64,000 nucleotides of DNA from Bacteroidales bacterium. Lineage in GTDB: Bacteria; Bacteroidota; Bacteroidia; Bacteroidales; UBA12077. The translations under genes and the position numbers were made by a program. The stretch's first letter is position 1. Each line of letters begins with the position of its first letter. The stretch covers positions 35,336 to 99,335 of the forward strand of contig DMBU01000044.1 in NCBI GenBank assembly GCA_003446015.1. Reading direction: 5' to 3'. Shown here piece by piece: positions 1 through 8,932 of the stretch. The notes under the pieces are model-generated. The model was not told where the DNA came from. It saw only the letters and a program-made list of their open reading frames with translations, and searched no databases.

Positions 1-43
1 CTCTTTTAAGAACTTTCCAGATTATCATAAAAATATTTTTGAA

Positions 44-2206
44 TTACTTCTTTTTATTAAATTTCTCATTACTTTCTCTTTTATTAATAGAATGAATAAA
101 GAATGGAAGAATAACAAAGAATCCCATAATTGGAGGATCAAAAGGATTACCCCCACTAAAAAAGGTAAAGAAAAAAGTAATTAAAAAGAAAATGAAGAAC
201 AAATAATATTCTTTAATATATTTTATATAATAATAAAAAGCTTTATATAAAAGAAAAATATAAAAGCATAAACCTAATATTCCAGAATATAATAATATGT
301 GTAAAAATGGATTATGTGGATAATCAGTTTTAGATTTATCATGATCAAAATAATACCCATACCAATTTAAAAAATCAAAACCCTTACCTAACACCTTCTC
401 TTTCCAGTTATATTCCTTTAAAAAAATCTGACCTGCAAATCGCCATCGGTTAATTCGTGCACCCATGAACTTATTATTAAGTGTATCAATAAATAATTCA
501 TTTCTATACGCATAATAAGTTGTATCTTCAGAAATAAATTTAGCTGTAAAATTTCTAATTGGGTCTTTATCTCTATTAATAATATGATCAACATTAATAC
601 TTAAAAATGGCATAATACTCGCCCGTTGAGTCGACATTAATTTATTAATAAATAATCCTTTTCGATCAACATTAATTGTATCTGAAGAAAATATTTTTGA
701 ATTATTAATACCCAACCTCTTATATGCTTCCAATGAATTATTATTCCAACTGTTAAGAGTATCAATATTGGGAAATGCGATAATAACATATCCATTTAAG
801 GCAGAATGCCCATTTTTTTCTTTTTTTGTAACTGAACAATAAATTGGAACTTTTCCTTCTTTATTAAAGATAATTTTAATTTCCAATTTCTGCCAAGTAC
901 CTTTTTTTTGCAGATCGTAATATGTCTCGGGATATACCTCCGTTTGATTAGATACTATACTTTTTCTTACAGCATTCCAATCTACATTAAATCTTACAAA
1001 ATGTCCATTAAAATCATTTGATACATAACAATAGACACTTGCAACATACCTTTCATTACTCTTTGCATTTAGTGTATTAACTTCAGCTGCAACTGCACAA
1101 TTTGATCTAGGTATAAATGATGTTGAATCCACTAAACAACCAATTGCATCTTCTGGAATACCATTCTTGTTTAAACCAATCAAAGGATAGGTACGTTTCC
1201 CAAAATTAAATCCCCACCCACAATCTGGGTCTTTTGGATTATATTCATCATTAACAAAATATTTATTATATGCTTTCCCTGTACTTAACTTACTGTTCGC
1301 TATTGATACATATCGGGATAAATGGACTTCAATATTTCTTTTTGTAACCGTAATATATTTTGTTCCTATTAACTCTAAAACTTTGTTTTTGGAATTACAG
1401 CTCAATTTCAGTGTAAAAATGGAAATAATTGAAAAAAAGAAAAATAACATTATCAGAGATAGTTTTGAGGTATCTACAATCTTCTTAAGACCTTGTATTT
1501 TTCTATTTTTAATAAAGGACAAGATTATTAAAATAAGAATAATTATAGTTAATAAAATAATTCCTCTTCTTGAACCTTTAAAAAATATATAGAGTGAAAA
1601 TATGCTGAAAATACTAGTATTTAGTAACCGCAATAAAAAAGGGTAGTCATTCTTTATGCTAAAAATAAAAAGACTAATCATTCCAAAAAAGACAGGAATT
1701 AGAGCAATATTATAATCTGGATTCTCTGAATATATTATTGACTTTGTTGAAATAATCCCTAGTAAATTAATAATTCCGGAAAATGCAATGATTAGTGAAA
1801 AGAATATAATTGTGTTAATAAAATACTTAATGAATAATTTTAAATCATCCTTATTTATTATAAGAATATTTAAAGGAACTAAAAACGAAATCAAAATAAC
1901 TACATTAATCAGATCTTTAAATACAACTAAATATATTTTATTTGTAACAATAAAAGCAATGAATAATACCCCAAATAACAATAATATCAATCCATAATCT
2001 AATAATAATATTTTCAAACTCTTTATTAATCTCCGTGTATGAAGCACAACACAATACACTAATAATATACTATAAAATACCAAGAAAGGATATTTAAGAC
2101 TTGGGAGTGCTGTTCTATTTAAATACGACAATATTACTAAACTAATCAAAATTAATTCAGAACTATGTCTAATTTTATTAGAAAAAAAAGAAAGACTATT
2201 ATTCAC
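44..2206 (-). CDS. O-antigen polymerase/ligase-like membrane protein with a large exported insert
   Basis: Polytopic inner-membrane protein of the Wzy/WaaL type, expected to polymerise or ligate lipid-linked glycan at the periplasmic face. About eight to nine hydrophobic segments lie in residues 15-270. A long polar region of roughly 360 residues (271-630) follows, then the family-type motif region (R-x2-R-F near 586-590, GKGF near 607-610, PHNPFLHILLYSG near 630-642) and two or three more membrane segments. Ordinary family members are 380-480 residues, so the insert is the odd part; residues 380-490 look like alternating beta strands and could form a carbohydrate-binding sandwich (inference). 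The start is GTG and shares one base with the TAG stop of the upstream aminotransferase gene, so translation is probably coupled. A second Wzy-like gene lies at 5173-6282. Polymerase versus ligase cannot be settled from sequence. Confidence 0.75.
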   Translation of the reverse strand: MNNSLSFFSNKIRHSSELILISLVILSYLNRTALPSLKYPFLVFYSILLVYCVVLHTRRLIKSLKILLLDYGLILLLFGVLFIAFIVTNKIYLVVFKDLINVVILISFLVPLNILIINKDDLKLFIKYFINTIIFFSLIIAFSGIINLLGIISTKSIIYSENPDYNIALIPVFFGMISLFIFSIKNDYPFLLRLLNTSIFSIFSLYIFFKGSRRGIILLTIIILILIILSFIKNRKIQGLKKIVDTSKLSLIMLFFFFSIISIFTLKLSCNSKNKVLELIGTKYITVTKRNIEVHLSRYVSIANSKLSTGKAYNKYFVNDEYNPKDPDCGWGFNFGKRTYPLIGLNKNGIPEDAIGCLVDSTSFIPRSNCAVAAEVNTLNAKSNERYVASVYCYVSNDFNGHFVRFNVDWNAVRKSIVSNQTEVYPETYYDLQKKGTWQKLEIKIIFNKEGKVPIYCSVTKKEKNGHSALNGYVIIAFPNIDTLNSWNNNSLEAYKRLGINNSKIFSSDTINVDRKGLFINKLMSTQRASIMPFLSINVDHIINRDKDPIRNFTAKFISEDTTYYAYRNELFIDTLNNKFMGARINRWRFAGQIFLKEYNWKEKVLGKGFDFLNWYGYYFDHDKSKTDYPHNPFLHILLYSGILGLCFYIFLLYKAFYYYIKYIKEYYLFFIFFLITFFFTFFSGGNPFDPPIMGFFVILPFFIHSINKRESNEKFNKKK

Positions 2207-3345
2207 TAAAATTTAAATAAATTTAAAGTTATTTTTATAATTCGTTCTAAATCAATATTTTTCAAGTTTGATCCAGATGGTAAACACAATCCTTTTTTAA
2301 ATAAGTTTTCAGATATCTCATTAATATATTTTGGATATCTTTTGAATACAGGTTGCAAATGCATTGGTTTCCATAAGGGTCTCGATTCAATGTTATCTTT
2401 ATCTAATTCATTTCTTAGATATTCTCTATCAAAACCTGTTTGCTCCTTATCAATTATGATAGTTGTAATCCAAAAATTTGAATAATAATCCGAATTTGGT
2501 TCAGATAAAAATGTAATACCTTTTTTCTCTAAAAGCAAATTCCTATATATCTTATTTATTTCTCTTCTTCTTTGAATTCTTTTTGGTAAAACTTGCATCT
2601 GCCCTCTTCCAATACCAGCAATAATATTGCTCATTCTATAATTATAACCAATTTCTGAATGCTGATAGTGTGGTGCATCATCTCTTGCTTGAGTAGCTAA
2701 AAATCGGGCATCTGCTATGGCTTCCTTGTCATTAGATATTAACGCACCACCACCAGAAGTTGTAATGATCTTATTCCCATTGAAAGATAGAATACCAAAT
2801 TTTCCAAAAGTACCAAGTTTTTGTCCCTTAAAACTACTTCCTAAAGCTTCTGCAGCATCTTCAATTACTGGTATCTCATATTTATTAGCTATTGTCATAA
2901 TTTCATCCATTTTAGCAGGCATTCCATATAGATGAACAACTATTATAGCTTTAGGCTTTCTCCCTTTATTTATTCTAGCTTTTATAGCATTTTCCAATAA
3001 CTCAGGATCCATATTCCAGGTATCTTTCTCACTATCAATAAATATTGGCGTTGCTTTTTGATAGACTATTGGGTTAACAGTAGCAGAAAATGTAAATGTA
3101 GATACCATAACCTCATCACCTTGCTCAACACCTAATAAAATTAATGCTAAATGAATAGCAGATGTTCCAGAAGTCAAAGCAGCAACATGTCCAACATTAA
3201 GATATTTTTTTAAGTCATCTTCAAAACCATTAACATTTGGCCCTAACGGAGCAATCCAATTACTGTCAAATGCTTCATTAATATAAACTAATTCTTTACC
3301 ACCCATATGAGGAGATGATAACCAAATCTTTTCTTTTTTCTTCAT
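2206..3345 (-). CDS. pglE: PglE-like nucleotide-sugar aminotransferase (DegT/DnrJ/EryC1/StrS family)
   Basis: Predicted PLP-dependent aminotransferase that converts a UDP-4-keto-6-deoxy-GlcNAc to the 4-amino sugar, the bacillosamine-type step. Family landmarks are clear: the TSGTSAIHLAL cofactor pocket (58-68), the EDAAEALGS motif (162-170, Asp163 contacts the PLP pyridine nitrogen) and the SFNGNK motif with Lys192 as Schiff-base lysine. Length (379 residues) is normal. It lies directly downstream of the PglC-like transferase with no gap and overlaps the next gene by one base, so the three form one transcription unit. No dedicated PglD acetyltransferase or PglF dehydratase is adjacent; the only candidates in the window are in the nonulosonate operon (13428-14093 and 16592-17800). 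The substrate is inferred from family and context. It resembles the LegC-type gene at 15450-16592 in the active-site region. Confidence 0.85.
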   Translation of the reverse strand: MKKKEKIWLSSPHMGGKELVYINEAFDSNWIAPLGPNVNGFEDDLKKYLNVGHVAALTSGTSAIHLALILLGVEQGDEVMVSTFTFSATVNPIVYQKATPIFIDSEKDTWNMDPELLENAIKARINKGRKPKAIIVVHLYGMPAKMDEIMTIANKYEIPVIEDAAEALGSSFKGQKLGTFGKFGILSFNGNKIITTSGGGALISNDKEAIADARFLATQARDDAPHYQHSEIGYNYRMSNIIAGIGRGQMQVLPKRIQRRREINKIYRNLLLEKKGITFLSEPNSDYYSNFWITTIIIDKEQTGFDREYLRNELDKDNIESRPLWKPMHLQPVFKRYPKYINEISENLFKKGLCLPSGSNLKNIDLERIIKITLNLFKF

Positions 3346-3930
3346 TTAATAATTTCTTCTAAAAATTGTTCTCCAAATTATCATAATATCAGAAAATATA
3401 TTATGATTATAGTAATAATCTAAGTTAATTTTAATTTTATCTGGATATATAATCTCATTATTATATCTAACAGGATCTTCAACTGAAGCTAGTACTTCTT
3501 CTTCATTGGAATATTTCAATGACGCAGGACCTGTTATACCTGGCCTCAGATTAAGAATTAATCGATCTTCGCCTTCAAGCTTATCTGCATAACCTGGAAC
3601 ATCTGGTCTAGGCCCAACAAAACTCATATCACCTCTAAGAATATTCCATAATTCAGGTAATTCATCTAGTTTATATCTACGAAGCTTTTCCCCTAAGGGA
3701 GTTATTCTTTTTTCGCCTTTTACAGAGATAGATGAACCACCATGATTTTGCTTCATGGTACGAAATTTGTACATTGTAAATTGTTTACCATTCAAACCTA
3801 TTCTTTTTTGTTTAAATATTATTAAACCGTCTGGCATTTTTATCTTTATTAGCAGAGCCACAGTTATAAAAACAGGTAAAAGCATTATCAAACCTAAGAC
3901 AGATGCTACTTTGTCAAATATGTATTTCAT
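3346..3930 (-). CDS. pglC: PglC-like initiating sugar-1-phosphate transferase
   Basis: Monotopic phosphoglycosyl transferase of the bacterial sugar transferase family. It would move a sugar-1-phosphate from UDP-sugar to undecaprenyl phosphate and so start the glycan repeat. At 194 residues it is the small PglC-type catalytic unit, with one N-terminal hydrophobic segment (about 9-29) and no extra WbaP-type membrane domain. Visible motifs are KFRTM (55-59), the catalytic DELPELWNILRGDMSFVGPRP region (Asp89-Glu90 dyad, VGPRP 105-109) and the LRPGITG loop. It sits 2 bp after the glycosyltransferase gene and directly abuts the PglE-like gene. With PglE next door, a diNAc-bacillosamine-like or 4-amino-QuiNAc first sugar is the likely substrate (inference). 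Confidence 0.88.
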   Translation of the reverse strand: MKYIFDKVASVLGLIMLLPVFITVALLIKIKMPDGLIIFKQKRIGLNGKQFTMYKFRTMKQNHGGSSISVKGEKRITPLGEKLRRYKLDELPELWNILRGDMSFVGPRPDVPGYADKLEGEDRLILNLRPGITGPASLKYSNEEEVLASVEDPVRYNNEIIYPDKIKINLDYYYNHNIFSDIMIIWRTIFRRNY

Positions 3931-3932
3931 TA

Positions 3933-4934
3933 TTATGCACTTTCAAATAGTTTTATTTTAATTATTTTTAAAATACCAACAAACGATCCTAAACCATATG
4001 AAAAATGTAAAACATAAAAAGATTTTATAAGATTAAGAAATGAGGTTTGTACATTGTTTATTTTAATAGCTGTAAAACAAATTAAACAAAAATGAATAAA
4101 AAAACTTAATATAGTAAGATAAATAAATTCATAAACAAAACAACTTAATAAGAGTGGAAATATTAATGATAAAAAATAAACAAGAGGGATGAAATGCCTT
4201 AAACTTAGGGAATTTAACTTTTTAGTATAAAATGCAGTCAATATATTCCACATACCATTACCAAAATTATTTTTTGCTAAACCTTTAAAAGTTTCTCTTG
4301 CATAATAGGTACATTTAACATATGGTATTAAATAAATTTTACCCCCTTCATTTACAATTCTTTTATGTAGCTCAATATCGTGATTTCTGATTAGCTTCTC
4401 ATTGTATAAACCAATTTCATTAAAAACAGTTGTTCTATAAATTCCAAAGGGTACAGCATCTACAAACTTGGGTTCGGTTACTCCGGTTCTAAAATACGAA
4501 TTTCCTACTCCAAATCTATTTGATAACACTGATTTTATTGAAAGGCTCTTTGAATTATGATTTATAACTTCCGTTTTTAACGATCCTCCAACAAGCCATA
4601 TACTTTGATCATCGAAATAGGGCATCAAAGTTGAAATGTAATTTGAAGGAAAATGAGAGTGCGCACCTGCAATCATTATAAATTCACCTGAGGCTGAAGT
4701 AACTCCAATATTAAGTGAGACCGGTGTTATTCTTTTCTTATTATGCAGTAATTTAACATTAGGGTTTCCTTTTTGAATATCAGCAACAATCTCTTGCGTT
4801 TTGTCAGAACTGTCTCCATCGACCACTAATATTTCAATATTTTTATAATCGCTACTTAGAAGAGATGATATACAATCCAGAATATACATTTCTTCATTAT
4901 AACAAGGTATAACTATTGTAACTTTATAATTCAT
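3933..4934 (-). CDS. Family 2 glycosyltransferase (ExoA-like), membrane-associated
   Basis: GT-A fold glycosyltransferase using a nucleotide sugar to extend lipid-linked glycan on the cytoplasmic membrane face. The N-terminus carries the family 2 signature VIPCYNEE (8-15) and the VVDGDSSDKT segment (38-47). The middle region resembles succinoglycan ExoA-type enzymes (AGAHSHFPSNY, then a PFGIYRTTVF loop and RNHDIELHKRI acceptor region). Two or three hydrophobic segments near 245-300 anchor it. It is followed after 2 bp by the PglC-like gene. Donor and acceptor sugars cannot be read from sequence. Confidence 0.85.
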   Translation of the reverse strand: MNYKVTIVIPCYNEEMYILDCISSLLSSDYKNIEILVVDGDSSDKTQEIVADIQKGNPNVKLLHNKKRITPVSLNIGVTSASGEFIMIAGAHSHFPSNYISTLMPYFDDQSIWLVGGSLKTEVINHNSKSLSIKSVLSNRFGVGNSYFRTGVTEPKFVDAVPFGIYRTTVFNEIGLYNEKLIRNHDIELHKRIVNEGGKIYLIPYVKCTYYARETFKGLAKNNFGNGMWNILTAFYTKKLNSLSLRHFIPLVYFLSLIFPLLLSCFVYEFIYLTILSFFIHFCLICFTAIKINNVQTSFLNLIKSFYVLHFSYGLGSFVGILKIIKIKLFESA

Positions 4935-5071
4935 TTATGCAACTATTTTCAATTTTCCTAATGCTTAATTCGAATTATTCAATTTAGCATATACTTTTTT
5001 TATTTCCATATCAATACTTTATATTCATTGCTATTAAGCAACCCTACTATTATTATAAAAACTAGATTATC

Positions 5072-5093
5072 GAAAAAAACATCTCCCTGATGT
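5072..5093 (-). terminator. Possible weak terminator after the Wzy-like gene
   Basis: On the minus strand a 5-bp stem (ACATC/GATGT, five-base loop) is followed by seven T. It lies downstream of the stop at 5173 inside a 238-bp gap (4935-5172) in which nothing else was recognised. The stem is short, so termination may be partial. Confidence 0.35.
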
Positions 5094-5172
5094 CTTATAT
5101 GTTATGATGAATACCTTTTATATAAACCGTAGCCTTATCTAGTATACTTAAAATACAATATTTACTTATTTT

Positions 5173-6282
5173 CTATGATTTCTTATTAAAATTAGAATTA
5201 AATAAAAATGCGAAAAGAATTATATCCATTAATGAAATTCCCCAAAAAATATTAGTTTCAACAATACTATCTATAAAAATAGGCAATAAAAATAATATAT
5301 TCTGTTTATTAACTCTTGAAAAAATAAATATAAGAAAAATTAAAGCTAGAACAACACCATGGTTTGCAACTAGCTGGATGTAAGAGTTGTGAGTATGAAT
5401 TGGACCACTAGGAATAGGTGCGAAATATTTAAATGATCCATTTCCAAATAGTAAATTGTTTCTAATAAATTCTAAACTTAACTTCCAAATCAAAGGTCTA
5501 CCTGAAAGTTCAAGTGTTCCCTTTCCCCTTGTAAATTGTTTTAAAATTATATCAAAATTTGCAATAATTAAGACAGCTATTATTGTAACTATAATAGTAA
5601 TAAATAGCAATAAATATAATTGTTGCTTATTTATTCTTAATTTATTATTTAATATTGATTTTAAACTATTTGCAAAAACGGAATAATAAATCATAATTTC
5701 TAATAAAACCGTAACTACAATAATAGCTCTTGAAAACGAAGATAAAATTGCGGCTAATAAAACTATTTTAATTGCAATTTTGTATTCAAATTGATGTTTA
5801 AATTTTTCAAATAGTACAAGACCAATAAACAGCACACCCGCATGAGAAGAAGAATTATAATACAAACCAGTCACTCTATTGTTATACCAATACTGAGAAA
5901 TACCAAGCTTGTAACTTTCCGCTCCTGGTAATATTGATGATACACCTATACTTATCTCAAAAAAACCTACGAATGCCTCAAAGATTATAAAATAAACAAG
6001 CACTTTGGCATCTTTTTCATTTAAAGAAAGAGCAATAAAAAAGGTTATTAAGTGCATTAAAACATAAGGTATCCCAAATGAAACTTGGTTTTTTGAATGA
6101 AACAGCATATTTATTATACATGCAAATATGTATAATAATAATAAAGACAAAGAGAATATATTATTTCGAGACATCCTCTTTAAAGACTTATAATCCTTTA
6201 TAATTACATATCCTCCTAAAAATATAAATGCCCAATGTGGGAGGAAAGGCATTGAAAATAAAAATAATAGTCCCCCTAACAT
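5173..6282 (-). CDS. Wzy/WaaL-like O-antigen polymerase or ligase family protein
   Basis: Integral membrane protein of 369 residues with about ten hydrophobic segments. It carries the usual motif set of the family: SGRPLIWKLSLEFI (R-x3-W), GNGSFKYF and HTHNSYIQLVANHG just before a membrane helix. These match the large periplasmic loop of O-antigen polymerases and ligases that act on undecaprenyl-linked glycan. Length fits a standard Wzy, unlike the 720-residue relative at 44-2206. Its start overlaps the end of the upstream glycosyltransferase gene by 7 bp, showing coupling. One of the two proteins could be the polymerase and the other a ligase or a second-glycan polymerase; context does not decide. 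Confidence 0.82.
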   Translation of the reverse strand: MLGGLLFLFSMPFLPHWAFIFLGGYVIIKDYKSLKRMSRNNIFSLSLLLLYIFACIINMLFHSKNQVSFGIPYVLMHLITFFIALSLNEKDAKVLVYFIIFEAFVGFFEISIGVSSILPGAESYKLGISQYWYNNRVTGLYYNSSSHAGVLFIGLVLFEKFKHQFEYKIAIKIVLLAAILSSFSRAIIVVTVLLEIMIYYSVFANSLKSILNNKLRINKQQLYLLLFITIIVTIIAVLIIANFDIILKQFTRGKGTLELSGRPLIWKLSLEFIRNNLLFGNGSFKYFAPIPSGPIHTHNSYIQLVANHGVVLALIFLIFIFSRVNKQNILFLLPIFIDSIVETNIFWGISLMDIILFAFLFNSNFNKKS

Positions 6283-7409
6283 AATTCACTTAATTTTAAA
6301 TGAGGTTTACTCAATAAAATATAATCTGTATCAACTAACATATTATAAATGGATGGATTTGATACATCATCAATTACTATTGATTTATTAATATACCTTG
6401 CTTGAAATAAAACTGTTGAGTATTTCGAGATTACAACTTTTGCTTCAATTATTGAATCTATTATATTCATCGTAGAACTTTCAAGTGTTACTCCTAACTT
6501 TTTTAACTCTTTCATGTCAGAATAGATAGGATGTGGTCTAAAAATAATATTCTTATATTTACTATTCTTTATAATACTATTAATAATTTCAAGTTGTTCT
6601 TTAGTTTCACTTCCATTTAAATAATATTTTACGAGGTTGGTTTGTTTTTTTTGGTTAGAGTTCTTATCTATTAGCTCCTCAAATATAACTGGCAGCTCAA
6701 TTTCAAACTGTCCATTCTTAGCTTTTAATGAATTATATAAGTTAATATAATACTCATCCCAAATATATGCCTTGTCAAATTCAAAAAAAGAATCTCTAAT
6801 GTTAAATAATTTTTCTCCATGCATTAAATTAAAATGTTTTCTTCCATAGAAATGACAATAATCAGTTAAAGCAGATGATAAAAATGAGTATTCTGATGAA
6901 GTTGCAACTACACACACACCAAGTTTATTAAAAGAATATGAATATTGTGTAATTTTTATAAAGAATTTAATCAAAAAAAATGGAGGTAGTTTAAATTTCA
7001 AAATAACCTTAACTATATAAGTTAAATCCTTAAAACATATAAAAAACCCACTCTTATAGATAATATTATAATTTGAAATTAATGATTTAATCGCAGGAGC
7101 ATTATTATATATTACAATTAGCTTTTTATTTACTGAAATCTTCTTTTTAAAGATATTTAATACACTAAGAAAAAGATATACTAAAATCAGAAAAGGAAGG
7201 CTAAAAAATGAAATAAAATTAAGAACAAAAAAATGAACTCTTCCATTTAAAAACTTATGCGCTAAATATTGTTTCTTAGATCTATCTAATAATGAATTGT
7301 TATATTTTGAATCTATCTCATTGATAATTCTATATTGCTCGCTTTTAGCATATTTGTCAATTCTTGCTTTATTAATTACTCGACTTATTTTATTAAATAA
7401 TTTTAACAT
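6276..7409 (-). CDS. Probable GT-B glycosyltransferase, candidate nonulosonate (sialyl-type) transferase
   Basis: Protein of about 377 residues without a family I can name with certainty. The first ATG in frame is at 7409; an upstream GTG at 7418 is possible but less likely. An N-terminal hydrophobic stretch near 65-90 suggests membrane association. The C-terminal half looks like a GT-B nucleotide-binding half: an HGEKLFN motif, FDKAYIWDEYY, then FRPHP, and KVVISKYSTVLFQARY near the end, the pattern seen in sialyl/polysialyl transferase-like and CDP-glycerol transferase-like enzymes. It lies between the flippase and the Wzy-like gene in a locus that makes a CMP-nonulosonate, so transfer of that sugar is a reasonable guess and no more. 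Confidence 0.5.
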   Translation of the reverse strand: MLKLFNKISRVINKARIDKYAKSEQYRIINEIDSKYNNSLLDRSKKQYLAHKFLNGRVHFFVLNFISFFSLPFLILVYLFLSVLNIFKKKISVNKKLIVIYNNAPAIKSLISNYNIIYKSGFFICFKDLTYIVKVILKFKLPPFFLIKFFIKITQYSYSFNKLGVCVVATSSEYSFLSSALTDYCHFYGRKHFNLMHGEKLFNIRDSFFEFDKAYIWDEYYINLYNSLKAKNGQFEIELPVIFEELIDKNSNQKKQTNLVKYYLNGSETKEQLEIINSIIKNSKYKNIIFRPHPIYSDMKELKKLGVTLESSTMNIIDSIIEAKVVISKYSTVLFQARYINKSIVIDDVSNPSIYNMLVDTDYILLSKPHLKLSELC

Positions 7410-7552
7410 ACTGATCACTTAATACATAAATTTAAATATCCAATTAAAACTGCATGGAATTCTATAATACTCTTATATAAAATTTGTATTCTTTTCTTTC
7501 CATTACTGTTAGAAAAACTCTATCACAAAACTAATTTAAAACAATAACAATA

Positions 7553-7587
7553 CAAGAGAGAAAATAATAAAATTCTCTTCTCTCTTG
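7553..7587 (-). terminator. Inverted repeat (hairpin) in the gap downstream of the flippase gene
   Basis: A perfect 10-bp inverted repeat (CAAGAGAGAA/TTCTCTCTTG, 15-base spacer) lies in the 251-bp gap 7419-7669. No strong T-run follows on either strand, so it may be an attenuator, mRNA processing site or weak terminator. The rest of this gap holds nothing recognisable. Confidence 0.35.
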
Positions 7588-7669
7588 GACACTACTAATC
7601 CATATATACATCTGTTTATATTCTTGATACGACTATTTCTGAATTGACAGCGTATACATTTTTATTCAA

Positions 7670-8932
7670 TCAAACAATTTTAATAGAAGAAAACCAAGGC
7701 ATTGGAAATTTTCTTACTGAAATAAAAAAGACTAATATAAATTGAATAAAGAAAGCAATACAAGTAGCTTGTGCAGCTCCTATAATTCCAAATTTATTAA
7801 TTAAAACATAATTCAAGCCAACATTTAATAAAGCAGTTATAATCGTCATAACTGCAATAATTTTGGTATCCTTCGAGTAAAATAAATAATTGACAATCAT
7901 TTTATACATTCCATTAAAAGCAAATGCCAATGCAATCCATAATACAAATTGAGAAGCTCCGTTAAAATCTTTTCCAAGAATTGAAAATATTAAATCCTTC
8001 GTATAAAATAATACTAGAGCACAAATGATCATGAAAATAAAATACAAATATGTAAATCGCACAATCTTTTTCTTTTTATTAAAACTACCATCTTTTAATT
8101 GAGCAAACAACCATGGAACCCATGCTAAGTTAAACGAATTTTGAATTAGTGAAATAACCATTCCAATTTGAAATCCCACACTGTAAACCCCCATGGCAGA
8201 TAATCCATAAAGATTAATGATAAATAGTTTATCAACGAATCCTATAAAAAAGGAACCAACACTATGGAAGACTAAAGGAAAACCATATATTAATATATCT
8301 TTTATATCAATTTTATCTATTTCCCATTTCAAATAATTAGTTTTATATAATATAAATAGGGCTAATACTCCAAAAAGAACTATACTAATTAGCTGACCTA
8401 ATATTCGTCCTTGCCAGGTAAGATTTATAGATATAATAAAAAATAATGAAATAACTAAATCAAGCAATGTTCTTAATATTCGGAACAATCCGTAAAAAAA
8501 TTCATTATTATGAACACGCCATAAACTAAGTAATAATTCCGCAATATTAAAAAATAATGAATATAAAATTACAGCATACAGCCAGTATCTGGGAAAACCA
8601 GTCAATCTGCTAATCCATGTTTCGCAAAAATAACAACATAAAAACAACAAGATTAGATTGAACAAATTAATTATTATTGAATTGAAAAAGTATTTTTTAA
8701 ATGCAGTATCATTAATCTCATAATACTTTCTTGTAACAGCAGCTGCTCCAGATACACTCATTATTGGCAGTGTGAAAAAAGTTAGCAACTGAAACATCGA
8801 AACAATACCGTACTCTTCCGCAGACAAATACCGAGTTAAAATAGGTAGTAAAAGAAACGGAATTAAAGAGTTTAGTAAGTTAGAACCAGAGTAAATTGAA
8901 AACGACTTAAATAATTTTTTATTAATCTTCAT
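7670..8932 (-). CDS. Wzx-like oligosaccharide flippase
   Basis: Polysaccharide transporter of the MOP superfamily, 420 residues, with 12 or more hydrophobic segments over its whole length. The N-terminus (SGSNLLNSLIPFLLLPILTRYLSAEEYG) is the classical Wzx/RfbX start, where the first helix ends in the TRYL-EEYG motif. It would flip undecaprenyl-diphosphate-linked repeat units to the periplasm for the Wzy-like proteins. The start overlaps the end of the CMP-transferase gene by 11 bp, so it is co-translated with the nonulosonate genes and may be specific for a nonulosonate-containing unit (inference). Confidence 0.88.
   Translation of the reverse strand: MKINKKLFKSFSIYSGSNLLNSLIPFLLLPILTRYLSAEEYGIVSMFQLLTFFTLPIMSVSGAAAVTRKYYEINDTAFKKYFFNSIIINLFNLILLFLCCYFCETWISRLTGFPRYWLYAVILYSLFFNIAELLLSLWRVHNNEFFYGLFRILRTLLDLVISLFFIISINLTWQGRILGQLISIVLFGVLALFILYKTNYLKWEIDKIDIKDILIYGFPLVFHSVGSFFIGFVDKLFIINLYGLSAMGVYSVGFQIGMVISLIQNSFNLAWVPWLFAQLKDGSFNKKKKIVRFTYLYFIFMIICALVLFYTKDLIFSILGKDFNGASQFVLWIALAFAFNGMYKMIVNYLFYSKDTKIIAVMTIITALLNVGLNYVLINKFGIIGAAQATCIAFFIQFILVFFISVRKFPMPWFSSIKIV

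Noticed and set aside
1..28. ATG on the minus strand at 28 with an open frame to the left edge (MIIWKVLKR), possibly the next glycan gene.
   Set aside because: Only nine codons are in the window and nothing in them identifies a protein.
7553..7587. Inverted repeat as an insertion sequence end.
   Set aside because: No transposase remnant, target duplication or second copy in the window; kept only as a hairpin.
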